From positions 62,001 to 126,000 of the forward strand of contig JBAUMZ010000089.1 of NCBI GenBank assembly GCA_049578985.1: a DNA stretch of 64,000 nt, read 5' to 3'. The notes below the pieces were generated by a model. That model had not been told where the DNA came from. It saw nothing but the letters and a program-made list of their open reading frames with translations, and did not search any database. The DNA comes from TH5896 sp049578985. Lineage in GTDB: Archaea > Thermoproteota > Nitrososphaeria > Nitrososphaerales > Nitrososphaeraceae. Made by a program: the position numbers and the translations under genes. Of this stretch, positions 8,361 through 18,345 are shown one piece after another. The stretch's first letter is position 1. Each line of letters opens with the position of its first letter.

Positions 8361-10582
8361 AGGTTTGTGGCAGAGAATTGAGTGTACTGACAAAAGCTGA
8401 ATTCTCAAGGTTGAAAAAGTCTTTGAATCGACATCCTACAGAAACTGAATTGCAAATGGTCGCCGCTGAATGGTCTGAGCATTGTTCCTACAAATCGTCA
8501 AAAAAGTATATTTCACGCCTGCCTGTATCAGGAGCCCGAATCGGGAACGACAGCGGCTTTGATGCAGGGCTCATCGAAATAGGTAATGATCTTGTTCTGT
8601 CGATTCGCATTGAGAGTCATAACCATCCTTCTGCTATTGAACCATATGGAGGTGCAGCAACAGGAGTTGGCGGTGTGATTCGAGACATATTATCGGTGGG
8701 GACCAGGCCAATAGCGCTTATGAACGGACTTCGTTTCGGAGACATTAATGGACACGACTCAACGGTAAATCAGCATACACGTTGGCTTCTCCGAAATGTG
8801 GTAAGAGGTATTTCAGATTACGGCAACTGCATAGGGGTTCCTACAGTAGGCGGAGAGCTTGAGTTTGATAGCTCTTTTAATTATTATTGTTTGGTTGATG
8901 TTGTGTGTATCGGCCTAGGTAAGACGAATGAAATAATTGCGAATCTTGCAGACATTGATGACCTACTTTTTCTGGTAGGTGGGTCTACAGGCAGAGATGG
9001 TATTCACGGAGCGGAATTTGCGTCTGCTGGGTTAGTTCACGAAAACAGATCAGCAGTCCAAATACCAGATCCTTTTCTTAAAAAGACACTAATCGAAGCA
9101 ATCTTGGAGGCGAATAAGAATAGATATATCAAGGCAATGAAAGATTTAGGAGGTGGAGGTCTAGCATGTTGCTTGTCAGAAACGTCTCACAATCTAGGGA
9201 AGGGCTTTGATGTCGATCTCTCTCATGTAAGACTCAGAGAAGAAGGAATGAGTCCTACGGAAATTTTGATCTCCGAATCTCAAGAAAGAATGCTCTTGAT
9301 TGTTGGACAGGAAAATAGAGAATTACTAGAAGAAATATTTGCTAAATACGAGATAGACTTTTCCATTATTGGAAAAGTATGTTCCGGTCAAAAGATAAAG
9401 ATAAGGCATAATTCTGAAGTAATAGCGGACATTCCAGCACATACTGTGACATGTGCGCCACTATTGAACAGAAAATCGGCACGTCCATCTTATCTGAAAA
9501 GGAAATATGGTCCTAGGATGGATTCACCGAGTGACCTTGGCTCGATCTTGCTTGAAATGTTGCGTAGGCCTAATATTTGCAATCGTTCCTGGATTTATGA
9601 ACAATATGATTCTGAAGTTGGGCTAAGGACCGTGTTAAAACCAGGAGAAGGGGACTCTTCAGTTCTGCGGTTAGGTGACGGAAAGTATGTTGCACTATCC
9701 ATAGACGGTAACAGCAGACGATGTTACTTCGACCCATACCAAGGGACACTTGGGTGTATATCTGAAGCTGTTCGTAATGTGATCTGTTCTGGTGCTTCCC
9801 CTGTAGGACTAATTGACCACCTGCAATTCGGGAGCCCGGAAGACCCGGAAATATTCTGGACATTTGAGCAGGCAGTAGCAGCGATTAAGGACTATTGTGA
9901 TTTCTTTAGCCTCCCTGTGATAGGTGGGAAAGTTAGTTTTTATAATGAGAAAAATGGCTTACCTATAAAACCAACTCCGGTCATAGGAGCGATAGGTATA
10001 GGTAACAATTTGGAGAAAGTCGCCAAAGCTCGACTAGACACACGTTGCAGTATATTTTTAATTGGTCACACTAGAGAAGAGTTGGGTGGATCAGAATATT
10101 ATGCATCATCTCACAGGACCGATAGTGGAAACATTCCCATGCTACACCTAGCTGAGGACAAGAGAAACGCTTTGGCCGTTTCCAATCTAATATCTAGTGG
10201 TGTTGTGAAATGTGTTCATGATTGCTCTAAGGGTGGCATTGCTATAGCTTTGGCTGAGGTAGCCATAAATGGAAATACGGGATTTGATATAGACATTTCG
10301 TTGGCATCCAATACTTGCAATAGAATTGACAGGCTTATGTTTTCTGAATCCAATTCACGATATGTGGTTGCGACTGAGAGGCCAGAAGAGTTGATTGAAA
10401 TATTAAGAGATAGCAGGAGCCAAGTCCATTGCAGTATGTTAGGTTATGCCTCTGATTCGTCAGCTAATGACACTATTCAATATCGTGGTGGACAGAAGAT
10501 CCTAGTTAACCTTGAGCTGGAAAAATTAAAGGTCGCTTATAACAATTCTCTCGAAAGCAGGTTAGACGATGTTAGGGTGTGA
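8357..10582 (+). CDS. purL: FGAM synthase subunit PurL
   Basis: A 741-residue small-type PurL, which converts FGAR to FGAM with ATP. The catalytic and ATP motifs EWSEHCSYKSSK, SHNHPSAIEPYGGAATGVGG and FSGGRDGIHGAEFAS-like region are present, followed by the second AIR-synthase-type half with GLIDHLQFGSPEDPEIFW and DCSKGGIAIALAEVA. It starts with GTG at 8357 inside the purQ stop. Confidence 0.96.
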   Translation: MKVCGRELSVLTKAEFSRLKKSLNRHPTETELQMVAAEWSEHCSYKSSKKYISRLPVSGARIGNDSGFDAGLIEIGNDLVLSIRIESHNHPSAIEPYGGAATGVGGVIRDILSVGTRPIALMNGLRFGDINGHDSTVNQHTRWLLRNVVRGISDYGNCIGVPTVGGELEFDSSFNYYCLVDVVCIGLGKTNEIIANLADIDDLLFLVGGSTGRDGIHGAEFASAGLVHENRSAVQIPDPFLKKTLIEAILEANKNRYIKAMKDLGGGGLACCLSETSHNLGKGFDVDLSHVRLREEGMSPTEILISESQERMLLIVGQENRELLEEIFAKYEIDFSIIGKVCSGQKIKIRHNSEVIADIPAHTVTCAPLLNRKSARPSYLKRKYGPRMDSPSDLGSILLEMLRRPNICNRSWIYEQYDSEVGLRTVLKPGEGDSSVLRLGDGKYVALSIDGNSRRCYFDPYQGTLGCISEAVRNVICSGASPVGLIDHLQFGSPEDPEIFWTFEQAVAAIKDYCDFFSLPVIGGKVSFYNEKNGLPIKPTPVIGAIGIGNNLEKVAKARLDTRCSIFLIGHTREELGGSEYYASSHRTDSGNIPMLHLAEDKRNALAVSNLISSGVVKCVHDCSKGGIAIALAEVAINGNTGFDIDISLASNTCNRIDRLMFSESNSRYVVATERPEELIEILRDSRSQVHCSMLGYASDSSANDTIQYRGGQKILVNLELEKLKVAYNNSLESRLDDVRV

Positions 10583-10680
10583 TGCCAAAGTGTATACGTA
10601 TATGACCTTTTGAGATTCACGATCATTGGAAGGGATTATAGTGGGGGAACGAATAGATTGCATTTGATGAAGGGCTGGAA

Positions 10681-12123
10681 ATGATCCACGAAAACTGTGG
10701 TGTGGTCGGTATTTTTTCTATGGATAGAATTAATGTGATACCGTTTGTAATTGATTGTCTGCGAGCGCTTCAACATAGGGGTCAAGAAGCCTGGGGCATG
10801 GCTGTTCCTCAGAAAGTTCCTTTAAAAAGAATTGGATTGGTATCGTCTTCTGCGAATGAATTTGCCGCGATTACGAGGAAATACGAATCTCATGCAGCTA
10901 TTGGTCATGTCCGCTATTCTACTACTGGCAAGAGCACATTGAATAATGCCCAGCCGATCAAGGTAAAAGAGCTCTGCATCGCTCATAACGGGACAATTGC
11001 GAATGTCGACCAGTTGACATCAATGGTAGGCGGTTGCTCTTTTACTCCACAGTCGATGACTGACACATTGGTTGCAGCTCAGCGTCTGGCAGGTCATCTA
11101 GCGGAAAAGAAGGACATAACCGAAGCACTTGCTATTCTAAAGCAGGAAATGATTGGTTCGTTCTGTTTCACATTTTTGACCGGTGACGGGTCGGTCTACG
11201 CAGCAAGGGACCCTAAGGGATTTAGACCCCTTGTTGTCGGATTCCACAAACCATCAAACACTTACATTGTGGCATCGGAATCTTGTGCCCTCTCTGCTGT
11301 AGGGGCATACCTGCTTAGAGACGTAGAGCCAGGGGAGATACTTCAGATCGACGATTCTGGACTTAGATCAGAATATTTCGCAAGAGAGAAACCACATGCG
11401 CACTGTGCATTTGAATACACTTACTTCGCGCATCCCACTAGTGTTATGGAAGGCGTGAACGTTTACGCAGCTCGTAAGCGTATCGGTGAACTCTTGGCAA
11501 GAGAATTCAGAATCCCTGATGCAGACATTGTGATACCAGTTCCAGATTCAGCGCGCCCGGCAGCACTTGGTTATGCGCTCGAAGCTGGCCTTCCATTTGA
11601 GGAAGGACTAATGAAGAACAGATATAGCAAGAAGGGATCGATGCGAAGTTTCATTGAACCATTTCACGAGACACGAGTGGAAATAAATAAAGGGATTATT
11701 CCGCTAACTGACGTAATAAGGGGAAAAAATATCGTAGTCGTCGATGATAGCATAGTCAGGGGGATAAGTTCTACCTCAATAATAAAAATGCTTAGAGAGT
11801 ATGGAGCAAATAAAATTAGTATGATAGTTACCTACCCGCCCGTCCGTTACCCTTGCTACGCGGGCATTGACTTTCCTTCCCAGGAAGAACTCTTGGCATA
11901 CCAACAAGTGCAGGAAGACGCAGTAGGAATTACGGATATCGCAGATAAAGTTGCACGAACTTTGGGAGCAGATTTCGTAGCCTACAATAACACATCTACA
12001 CTTGCAAGGGCTATTAATATACAAGAAAAGGAATTGTGCTTTACATGTACAACCGGTGATTACTCGCCATTAGGAGTCAAACCGTTATTTAAATCTCGAG
12101 CAGTTTTGAAGGGCAGATCCTAG
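10681..12123 (+). CDS. purF: Amidophosphoribosyltransferase
   Basis: A 480-residue PurF, the committed step of purine synthesis (PRPP plus glutamine to phosphoribosylamine). The Ntn nucleophile is Cys6 in MIHENCGVVGIF, so the propeptide is only five residues and would need removal. The PRPP loop IVVVDDSIVRGISS lies at about 351-364, and the C-terminal CFTCTTGDYSPLG is also conserved. It lies 98 bases after purL and meets purE tail to tail with a 4-base overlap. Confidence 0.96.
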   Translation: MIHENCGVVGIFSMDRINVIPFVIDCLRALQHRGQEAWGMAVPQKVPLKRIGLVSSSANEFAAITRKYESHAAIGHVRYSTTGKSTLNNAQPIKVKELCIAHNGTIANVDQLTSMVGGCSFTPQSMTDTLVAAQRLAGHLAEKKDITEALAILKQEMIGSFCFTFLTGDGSVYAARDPKGFRPLVVGFHKPSNTYIVASESCALSAVGAYLLRDVEPGEILQIDDSGLRSEYFAREKPHAHCAFEYTYFAHPTSVMEGVNVYAARKRIGELLAREFRIPDADIVIPVPDSARPAALGYALEAGLPFEEGLMKNRYSKKGSMRSFIEPFHETRVEINKGIIPLTDVIRGKNIVVVDDSIVRGISSTSIIKMLREYGANKISMIVTYPPVRYPCYAGIDFPSQEELLAYQQVQEDAVGITDIADKVARTLGADFVAYNNTSTLARAINIQEKELCFTCTTGDYSPLGVKPLFKSRAVLKGRS

Positions 12124-12629
12124 GGACTCTTTGCACTAAAATCTTCTTGAACCTTCTTCGCACTAGCGGTCACCTTATTCCTCATGTCAGAGCGATACCG
12201 TTCTAGTTTAGTAAGTATTTCCTGATATTTGATAGCGAGTATCTGACATGCGAGTATAGCAGCATTTGCTGAGCCATTTATGGCGACAGTAGCAACAGGA
12301 ATCCCTAAAGGCATTTGAGCTATCGACAGGAGAGAATCAACTCCGTCAAGGCTCGAGGACTTGATAGGTACACCTATGACCGGCAAAAGCGTCAGCGAAG
12401 CAATCATGCCAGGAAGGTGAGCTGCGCCTCCTGCTCCAGCTATTATGACCTCTAATCCTCTTTTATTAGCACCTTCTCCATAGGATATCATCTCGTGAAC
12501 GGTCCTATGGGCAGAAACGACTCTTATCTCATGCTCTACTTCAAATTCCAGTAGAACGTCAGATGCACTCTTCATTACGGAGAGATCTGATTCACTCCCC
12601 ATTATGATTCCGACAAGTGTACGATTCAT
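12120..12629 (-). CDS. purE: N5-CAIR mutase
   Basis: A 169-residue class I PurE, which rearranges N5-CAIR to CAIR. The motif GIMGSESDLSVM (7-18), VVSAHRTVHEM and AGAGGAAHLPGMIASLTLLPVIGVPI are diagnostic. It follows purK after 7 bases, the classical purKE pair, and its last codons overlap the end of the convergent purF. Confidence 0.96.
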   Translation of the reverse strand: MNRTLVGIIMGSESDLSVMKSASDVLLEFEVEHEIRVVSAHRTVHEMISYGEGANKRGLEVIIAGAGGAAHLPGMIASLTLLPVIGVPIKSSSLDGVDSLLSIAQMPLGIPVATVAINGSANAAILACQILAIKYQEILTKLERYRSDMRNKVTASAKKVQEDFSAKSP

Positions 12630-12636
12630 AAGAACA

Positions 12637-13806
12637 TCAAATCTTGTTCACAATTCTTAATTTACTCTTTGCTTTTTTCGATTTGTCTATTGCGTCTGAG
12701 ATAGAGGCCGCTGTTATCGTTACATGTCCAAGTTTTCTCCTAGGCTTCGAAATTCGTTTGCCATACAAATGCAATTTCAGTCCTTCTATGCTTAGAAGCT
12801 CATTCAAGCCATCCAAATAGTACTCCCCTTCAAATTCTTTAGGTCCTAAAATATTGACCATCACCGTGGGTGACCTAAGTCTAGGCTTTGGAAGCGGCAG
12901 GTTCAAAATTGCTCTAATATGTTGTTCAAACTGAGAAATAGAGCAACCTTCGATGCTATAGTGCCCAGAATTGTGAGGTCTCGGGGCAATTTCATTAATC
13001 AGGATCTCTCCATTTGACGTAAGGAACATTTCAACACATAGTATACCAGAACCCTTCAAGACATCTACTGTTCTTTCTGCTATATCTCGAGCCATTCGTT
13101 CTGTGTATTTGGATATCCTTGCAGGAACCAAAGTGGTATCCAGAATACTGTCAGAATGTTTGTTCTCTGCCACGGGAAAAGAGGAGACTTCACCGGATTC
13201 ATTTCTGGCCACCATGACGGATAACTCTTTACGGAAGTGTATTATTTCCTCAACCATCCACTTTCCAAAGCTCTTCCCACTTGCCACATTTGTAACATCT
13301 TCTTCATTATATATTAGTCGGTTTCCTCTTCCGTCGTACGAATTTTCGCATGCTTTAAGTATTAAAGGGAATCGCTCTAAGACAGAATTGCTACCACGGG
13401 GAATATCTTCGACTAAGGCAAAATTGGGGACAGGCAAATTTTTTTCTTGCAGAAAGACCTTTTGTCTGTACTTGTTTTGAATTATTTTGAGAGTCTCGGG
13501 AGCCGGATGGATAACCTTCTTGGCACGACTTAGATCGATAAGAACGTCCGAATCTGCTAATTCTATTTCGTACGTTAGAACATCGACAAGATCCGAGAGT
13601 TTTCTTATTGCGGTTTGGTTCCTGAAATCGGCTACGAGCATCTCATCCGCTAGTGAAGAAGCAGGACATTCCGGATCTGGATCTAGAATATGAACTTTCA
13701 GTGACATACGTTTCGCTTCCTGTGCAATCATTTTCCCCAGCTGACCGCCTCCGATTACTCCAATTGCCGGTTGAGTTTGAGGGATGATTCGCGTTATATT
13801 GTGCAA
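12637..13806 (-). CDS. purK: N5-CAIR synthetase (ATP-grasp)
   Basis: A 389-residue PurK using ATP and bicarbonate on AIR. The N-terminal IGVIGGGQLGKMIAQEAKRM and the ATP-grasp segments NKYRQKVFLQEKNLPVPNFA, VEEIIHFRKELSVMVAR and NEIAPRPHNSGHYSIEGC define it. The start codon is TTG at 13806. It is the first gene of the purKE pair. Confidence 0.95.
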   Translation of the reverse strand: MHNITRIIPQTQPAIGVIGGGQLGKMIAQEAKRMSLKVHILDPDPECPASSLADEMLVADFRNQTAIRKLSDLVDVLTYEIELADSDVLIDLSRAKKVIHPAPETLKIIQNKYRQKVFLQEKNLPVPNFALVEDIPRGSNSVLERFPLILKACENSYDGRGNRLIYNEEDVTNVASGKSFGKWMVEEIIHFRKELSVMVARNESGEVSSFPVAENKHSDSILDTTLVPARISKYTERMARDIAERTVDVLKGSGILCVEMFLTSNGEILINEIAPRPHNSGHYSIEGCSISQFEQHIRAILNLPLPKPRLRSPTVMVNILGPKEFEGEYYLDGLNELLSIEGLKLHLYGKRISKPRRKLGHVTITAASISDAIDKSKKAKSKLRIVNKI

Positions 13807-13928
13807 TTGAATGCTAAATCATATTAATAGTCAATAGTTCTACTAATAAACGGTGGTGGGGCTTCCAAAATGCATTGGTAGACTCAATTTGATAAATTCA
13901 AATTACACAGAAACAACTTTTTATTAGC

Positions 13929-14357
13929 ATGAAGAGGAAAGCTCAATTATTTCAAAAGGTATGCGATGAAGTGATTTCATTAGATGATTCAATACGGTTT
14001 GCCGGTATATCGGACAAAGAGGGGAAGCTGCTCGCCGTCTCAGAACGTCAAAATCTAAAGCCATTACTTTCGGATGAAGAAAGAGCACAGTACGCAATTA
14101 CGGCAGCTACGAGACAGTACACTAGATTACGCTGGGAATATCATCTCGGACGAATCCACTACGCAAGTTCCCGATATGAACATCTTGCAAGAGCAACAAT
14201 TCCTGTTGCTGATGTAAACAGTACCCTGTACTACGTGCTTCTACTCTCCTTCGACCCTAATATACAGAATCTTCACAAGCTAATCATGGGTACTATCATT
14301 CCAAAAGTGCGAAAATGGAAAAAGCGGCTATTACTAGCGAACATGATAACAAACTAA
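13929..14357 (+). CDS. Conserved thaumarchaeal protein, roadblock/profilin-like
   Basis: A 142-residue soluble protein. The N-terminal half reads as a helix followed by IRFAGISDKEGKLLAVSERQ, which resembles the sensor strand of roadblock/profilin-like folds, and then a conserved block with RLRWEYHLGRIHYASSRYEHLARATIPV. It resembles a family common in Thaumarchaeota (probably DUF6659), a label given from memory. No catalytic motif is seen. Small signalling or scaffold role is possible but unproven. Confidence 0.55.
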   Translation: MKRKAQLFQKVCDEVISLDDSIRFAGISDKEGKLLAVSERQNLKPLLSDEERAQYAITAATRQYTRLRWEYHLGRIHYASSRYEHLARATIPVADVNSTLYYVLLLSFDPNIQNLHKLIMGTIIPKVRKWKKRLLLANMITN

Positions 14358-14425
14358 ACATGACCTCTTTAGCGGGGGAAGTTCTAATAAATTCTAACAA
14401 ATCTTAAACAACAACGAATATCAGC

Positions 14426-15184
14426 TTACTGTTTTGCCGAAATCCCGCCGTCAACGGTAATAATACTACCAGTTACCCATTTTGCGTCTGAAGAACACAG
14501 ATATGATACCGTCCCTGATATGTCTTCTGGTGTTCCTATTTTCCTCAGAGGAAACGAGGTTTCAAGTAATTTTCGGGCATTTTCATCTTGCAAATAAGGA
14601 TCTATAATTGGGCTTTGTATAGTGGACGGAACAACACAATTGCATCTAACACCAAACGGCCCGTACTCAACCGCAATACATTTGGTTAACATGATGATTC
14701 CTGCCTTCGTTACGCCATATATAGACAGTGGAACATTGGGAATTGCCCTGATTCCTAACAATGAGGATATGTTGACAATACTACCACTTTTATTCTTGAG
14801 CATAAATGGAAGTACAGCCTTTGTCATTCTAAAAGTCCCAAATAGGTTCGTATTAACAAGCAAGTTCCATTGTTCCTCAGTCATGAGATGAAATGGGGTT
14901 GGATCACTGATTATCCCCGCATTATTAACCAGAATGTCGATAGTTTCAAATTTAGATATTATTTGCTCAGCAGCGCTAATCACCTCACCTTCTCTTGTAA
15001 GATCTGCCTTTATTGCAAGGACGTTTTTCTTCTCCTGAATCACTTCAGCTACTTTATCGAGGCTTTTCCTATTCCTTCCAATCAATACAACTTTACACCC
15101 TTCAGACGCAAGCCTTTTGACAGTCGCTTTCCCTACTCCACCAGCAGCACCCGTAATTACCGCTACTTTGCCTTTAAACTTCAT
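14426..15184 (-). CDS. Short-chain dehydrogenase/reductase (FabG-like)
   Basis: A 252-residue classical SDR. The cofactor loop TGAAGGVGKA is at 11-20, NNAG at 87-90, the catalytic Ser region SIVNISSLLG near 135-144, and Y156-xxx-K160. Arg38 after the second strand (IGRNRK) favours NADPH. The C-terminal VTGSIITVDGG closes the family pattern. The substrate is not predictable; similar proteins act on 3-oxoacyl thioesters, sugars or hydroxyacids. Confidence 0.85.
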   Translation of the reverse strand: MKFKGKVAVITGAAGGVGKATVKRLASEGCKVVLIGRNRKSLDKVAEVIQEKKNVLAIKADLTREGEVISAAEQIISKFETIDILVNNAGIISDPTPFHLMTEEQWNLLVNTNLFGTFRMTKAVLPFMLKNKSGSIVNISSLLGIRAIPNVPLSIYGVTKAGIIMLTKCIAVEYGPFGVRCNCVVPSTIQSPIIDPYLQDENARKLLETSFPLRKIGTPEDISGTVSYLCSSDAKWVTGSIITVDGGISAKQ

Positions 15185-15311
15185 TATCGCTAAAATCGCC
15201 TAACTTTTTAAAGAGTCTTTCGCATCGGTCGGACTCTGGTCTTTTTTGTTCCGAACGTAATAATAATACATCGTGGTGTAATTTAATTCACGAAGGATTG
15301 GTCCTATCATT

Positions 15312-17135
15312 ATGAAGATATTACTAGATACTAGTGCTATAATAGATGGCGAATTTACCAGAATACTTGAAAGAACTAAGAGTTCAGATTATTCTATCAT
15401 CATTCCGGTCGCAGCAATAGACGAGTTGCAATCTCAAGCGTCTACGAATAAGGAATACGGCTTTATTGGTCTGAGTGCAATTAAGAAGATTGGACGATTA
15501 TGCAAAAGTTTGAATATAGAATTGAAGTTTCTAGGTGAGAGACCCTCCATTGATGATATTAGTTTGGCTGCGCGAGGGAGAATTGATGCAATAATCAACG
15601 AGCTTGCCTTAAATGAGAAGGCTACTTTGGTGACTGCGGACTATGTACAATCACAGGTCGCAGAAGCTTATGGTATTCAAACTTGGCACATCCCTCGTCA
15701 AATTAAGAGCTCTTCACTAGGCTTTGAAGACTACTTTGACGAACATACTATGAGCGTGCATATTAAAGAAGGTGTTCTGCCCGTCGCTAAGAGGGGTATC
15801 CCCGGGGACTTTCACCTTGAAACCCTTGATGACAAACCAGCCACTAGGAATGAACTACGGTCAATTATAAGAGAAATTTCTGAGCTGTGCAGGAATCCAG
15901 AAATAGGAACGGTTGAAGTTAGCCTAGATGGAGCTATGGTATATCAGTATGGAAACTACAGAATTGCAGTAACGAAGCCGCCGTTTTCGGATGGCATGGA
16001 GATAACTGTCGTGAAGCCAATTGTGAAGCTCCGAATCCAGGATTATCAGCTTTCGGACAAGCTGCAGCACAGGTTAGATGAGGCAGCTGAAGGTATAGTC
16101 ATTGCTGGACCACCAGGTTCGGGTAAGAGCACTTTCGCGAGCAGCCTGGCTGAATACTATGCTGATAGAAGCAAGATTGTGAAGACGTTTGAATCTCCAA
16201 GAGACTTGCAGGTTAGAAGTGAGATTACTCAATACGGCCCTTTAGAAGGCAGTTTTGAAAATGCGGTAGATATTCTGCTTCTAGTAAGACCAGATTACAC
16301 AGTGTTCGACGAAGTTAGGAGGAAGGCGGATTTTGAAGTATTTTCAGACATGAGACTTGCAGGTGTAGGAATGATAGGCGTTCTTCATGCATCCACCTCG
16401 CTAGATGCTATCCAACGTTTTATAGGGAGAATTGAGCTTGGAATGATCCCTCATATTATAGACACAATTATTTTTATCAAAAATGGATCAGTAAATAAGG
16501 TGTTTGATATCTCTCTCACTGTTAGAGTCCCATCTGGGATGTCGGAGCCTGATCTCGCGAGACCTCTTGTTGAAATCAAGGATTTTGAAACTCAGGAGGT
16601 AGAGTATGAAATCTATACCTACGGGGAAGAGAATGTAGTAGTTAATATTGGTAGTTTGGGGAAACCAGAGACTCAACATGATGCTATAAAAAAACTGGCC
16701 GCAGCGCAGATCAAGGACACAATTAGGAGATTTGATCCGGGAGCAGAAGTTAAGATCATATCGGAGAAAAAAATTGAAGTCAGGGTCGATAAGGACGCAG
16801 TTCCTCGATTGATTGGCAAAGGTGGTTCAACAATAAACGAATTGGAGAACATTCTTGGAGTGAGTATCGATGTAGAGGCGAAAACACTGGCTTTAGGGAA
16901 GCAAATAGAATTTGATATTGTGGAAGCTGGTTCAGCCATCACCTTTCTGACAAGCGAGAATGCGGTCGGAAAAGCAATCGACATCTACGTACAAGACGAT
17001 TTTGTTCTAAATAGCCAAGTGGGTAAGAAAGCAAGAGTGAAGATCGATAAAAGATCAGCGAGCGGCAAAAAACTCATCAATGCGTTTCTTTCAGGGCAGG
17101 AAATAAAGATCTTCCTAAGCAAAATAGTTGAGTAG
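15312..17135 (+). CDS. PIN domain / VirB11-type ATPase / KH domain protein
   Basis: A 607-residue three-part protein. Residues 1-130 form a PIN nuclease domain with acidic residues in LLDTSAIID, DEL and TADYVQSQ. Residues about 240-420 are a secretion-type ATPase with Walker A GPPGSGKS at 266-273 and acidic VFDEVRR. A KH RNA-binding domain with GKGGS lies near 500. This architecture is conserved across archaea, but its RNA substrate is not established. It has its own plus-strand promoter region after the divergent SDR gene. Confidence 0.88.
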   Translation: MKILLDTSAIIDGEFTRILERTKSSDYSIIIPVAAIDELQSQASTNKEYGFIGLSAIKKIGRLCKSLNIELKFLGERPSIDDISLAARGRIDAIINELALNEKATLVTADYVQSQVAEAYGIQTWHIPRQIKSSSLGFEDYFDEHTMSVHIKEGVLPVAKRGIPGDFHLETLDDKPATRNELRSIIREISELCRNPEIGTVEVSLDGAMVYQYGNYRIAVTKPPFSDGMEITVVKPIVKLRIQDYQLSDKLQHRLDEAAEGIVIAGPPGSGKSTFASSLAEYYADRSKIVKTFESPRDLQVRSEITQYGPLEGSFENAVDILLLVRPDYTVFDEVRRKADFEVFSDMRLAGVGMIGVLHASTSLDAIQRFIGRIELGMIPHIIDTIIFIKNGSVNKVFDISLTVRVPSGMSEPDLARPLVEIKDFETQEVEYEIYTYGEENVVVNIGSLGKPETQHDAIKKLAAAQIKDTIRRFDPGAEVKIISEKKIEVRVDKDAVPRLIGKGGSTINELENILGVSIDVEAKTLALGKQIEFDIVEAGSAITFLTSENAVGKAIDIYVQDDFVLNSQVGKKARVKIDKRSASGKKLINAFLSGQEIKIFLSKIVE

Positions 17136-17294
17136 ATAATTATATTTCTTGGTTTTCGAGATGTTTGTAGATTTGGACTTGAGTATGGAGGAATATTAGT
17201 CTGGCAAGTGGGTATTGGATCATGCGACTCTGTTCTGAGCTTGCAGAAGCTTTATTTAAAAGGTCAGCCCCGTTTTAAGGGGCAGGGGATGTAA

Positions 17295-18320
17295 TTGGGT
17301 AATTTAAGAAAAGACTATGTTCTTGAAAAGTTTGTAATTTTCCCGTACCAAATGAATAACTCAGCTAACGCAGATCTACGATCTGGTTGTCCATTCTGTC
17401 CTGGCAATGAATTATTGACAGAACGCGCTACCCTGGCTCTTGTAGCGAAGGACGGGATCCTTAAGAGGTTATCTGATACTGAGGAAAGTCCTATTGAAGA
17501 TTGGTGTGTTCGTGTGTTTCAGAGCAGCAATCCATGCGTGACAACTTTGGAGTCCGTAGATTATACAGATAAGCCGCACTATAGCGAACCTGCTTACGGC
17601 TACCATCAGATTGTAGTAGCCTCTCCTGATCACAGTACGAATCTATCTTCAATATCTATTGAGCAGTGGACCAATGTCCTACTTGTCATTCAGGATAGAG
17701 TTAGATGGCTGTACACCCAGAAGGGAGTAACATACGTATCCATATACGTCAATGACGGCGCTGCAGCAGGGGCTGCTTCTCCCCATCCACATTTAAATCT
17801 CCTAACATTGTCCACGATACCTCCGGTCATAGAGATCGAAGGCGAGGCGGCTCACAAATTCATGAACGAAAACGGAAATTGTCCAGCTTGTATTGCACTA
17901 GGCGTTGAATCAGAGGGACCTAGACAGATATTATCTACTGACACATATCTTGCGTTCTGTCCCTGGGCCTCAAGCTACCCATATGAATTCTGGATTTATC
18001 CAAAGAAACACATGACGACATTCTCTAAGATCAGCCAAAAGGAAATAAGCGGGCTGGCAATGATCCTGAGAGCGACACTGGGAGGGCTGTCGAAAGCCCT
18101 TAACAATGTTCCCTTCAATTTAGTGTTTCATCTTTCTCCTGAAAAAAAAAATAGTAGGCAGATCCACTGGCATATAGAAGTGTATCCCCAGCTGCACACT
18201 TGGTCCGGTCTTGAGCGAGGATACGGTGTTTACGTGAATAGGATTGGACCTGAGAAGGGTGCTGAAATCCTTGGAGCAGCTTGCAGGAAAGAATTGGCAG
18301 AACTTGTGGGTATAACGTGA
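17295..18320 (+). CDS. GalT-like nucleotidyltransferase (HIT superfamily)
   Basis: A 341-residue protein built like galactose-1-phosphate uridylyltransferase. The zinc pair C32-P-F-C35 and a second pair C196-P-A-C199 are present, as is H291-W-H293. The active-site triad reads H164-P-H166-L-N168, where GalT enzymes have HPH-x-Gln. It starts with TTG at 17295 after a TATTTAAAA element near 17253. It transfers a nucleotidyl group to a sugar phosphate or related substrate; the exact substrate is uncertain because of the Asn. Confidence 0.72.
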   Translation: MGNLRKDYVLEKFVIFPYQMNNSANADLRSGCPFCPGNELLTERATLALVAKDGILKRLSDTEESPIEDWCVRVFQSSNPCVTTLESVDYTDKPHYSEPAYGYHQIVVASPDHSTNLSSISIEQWTNVLLVIQDRVRWLYTQKGVTYVSIYVNDGAAAGAASPHPHLNLLTLSTIPPVIEIEGEAAHKFMNENGNCPACIALGVESEGPRQILSTDTYLAFCPWASSYPYEFWIYPKKHMTTFSKISQKEISGLAMILRATLGGLSKALNNVPFNLVFHLSPEKKNSRQIHWHIEVYPQLHTWSGLERGYGVYVNRIGPEKGAEILGAACRKELAELVGIT

Positions 18321-18345
18321 CTCTATTCTAGTTGTTGGTCGGTAC

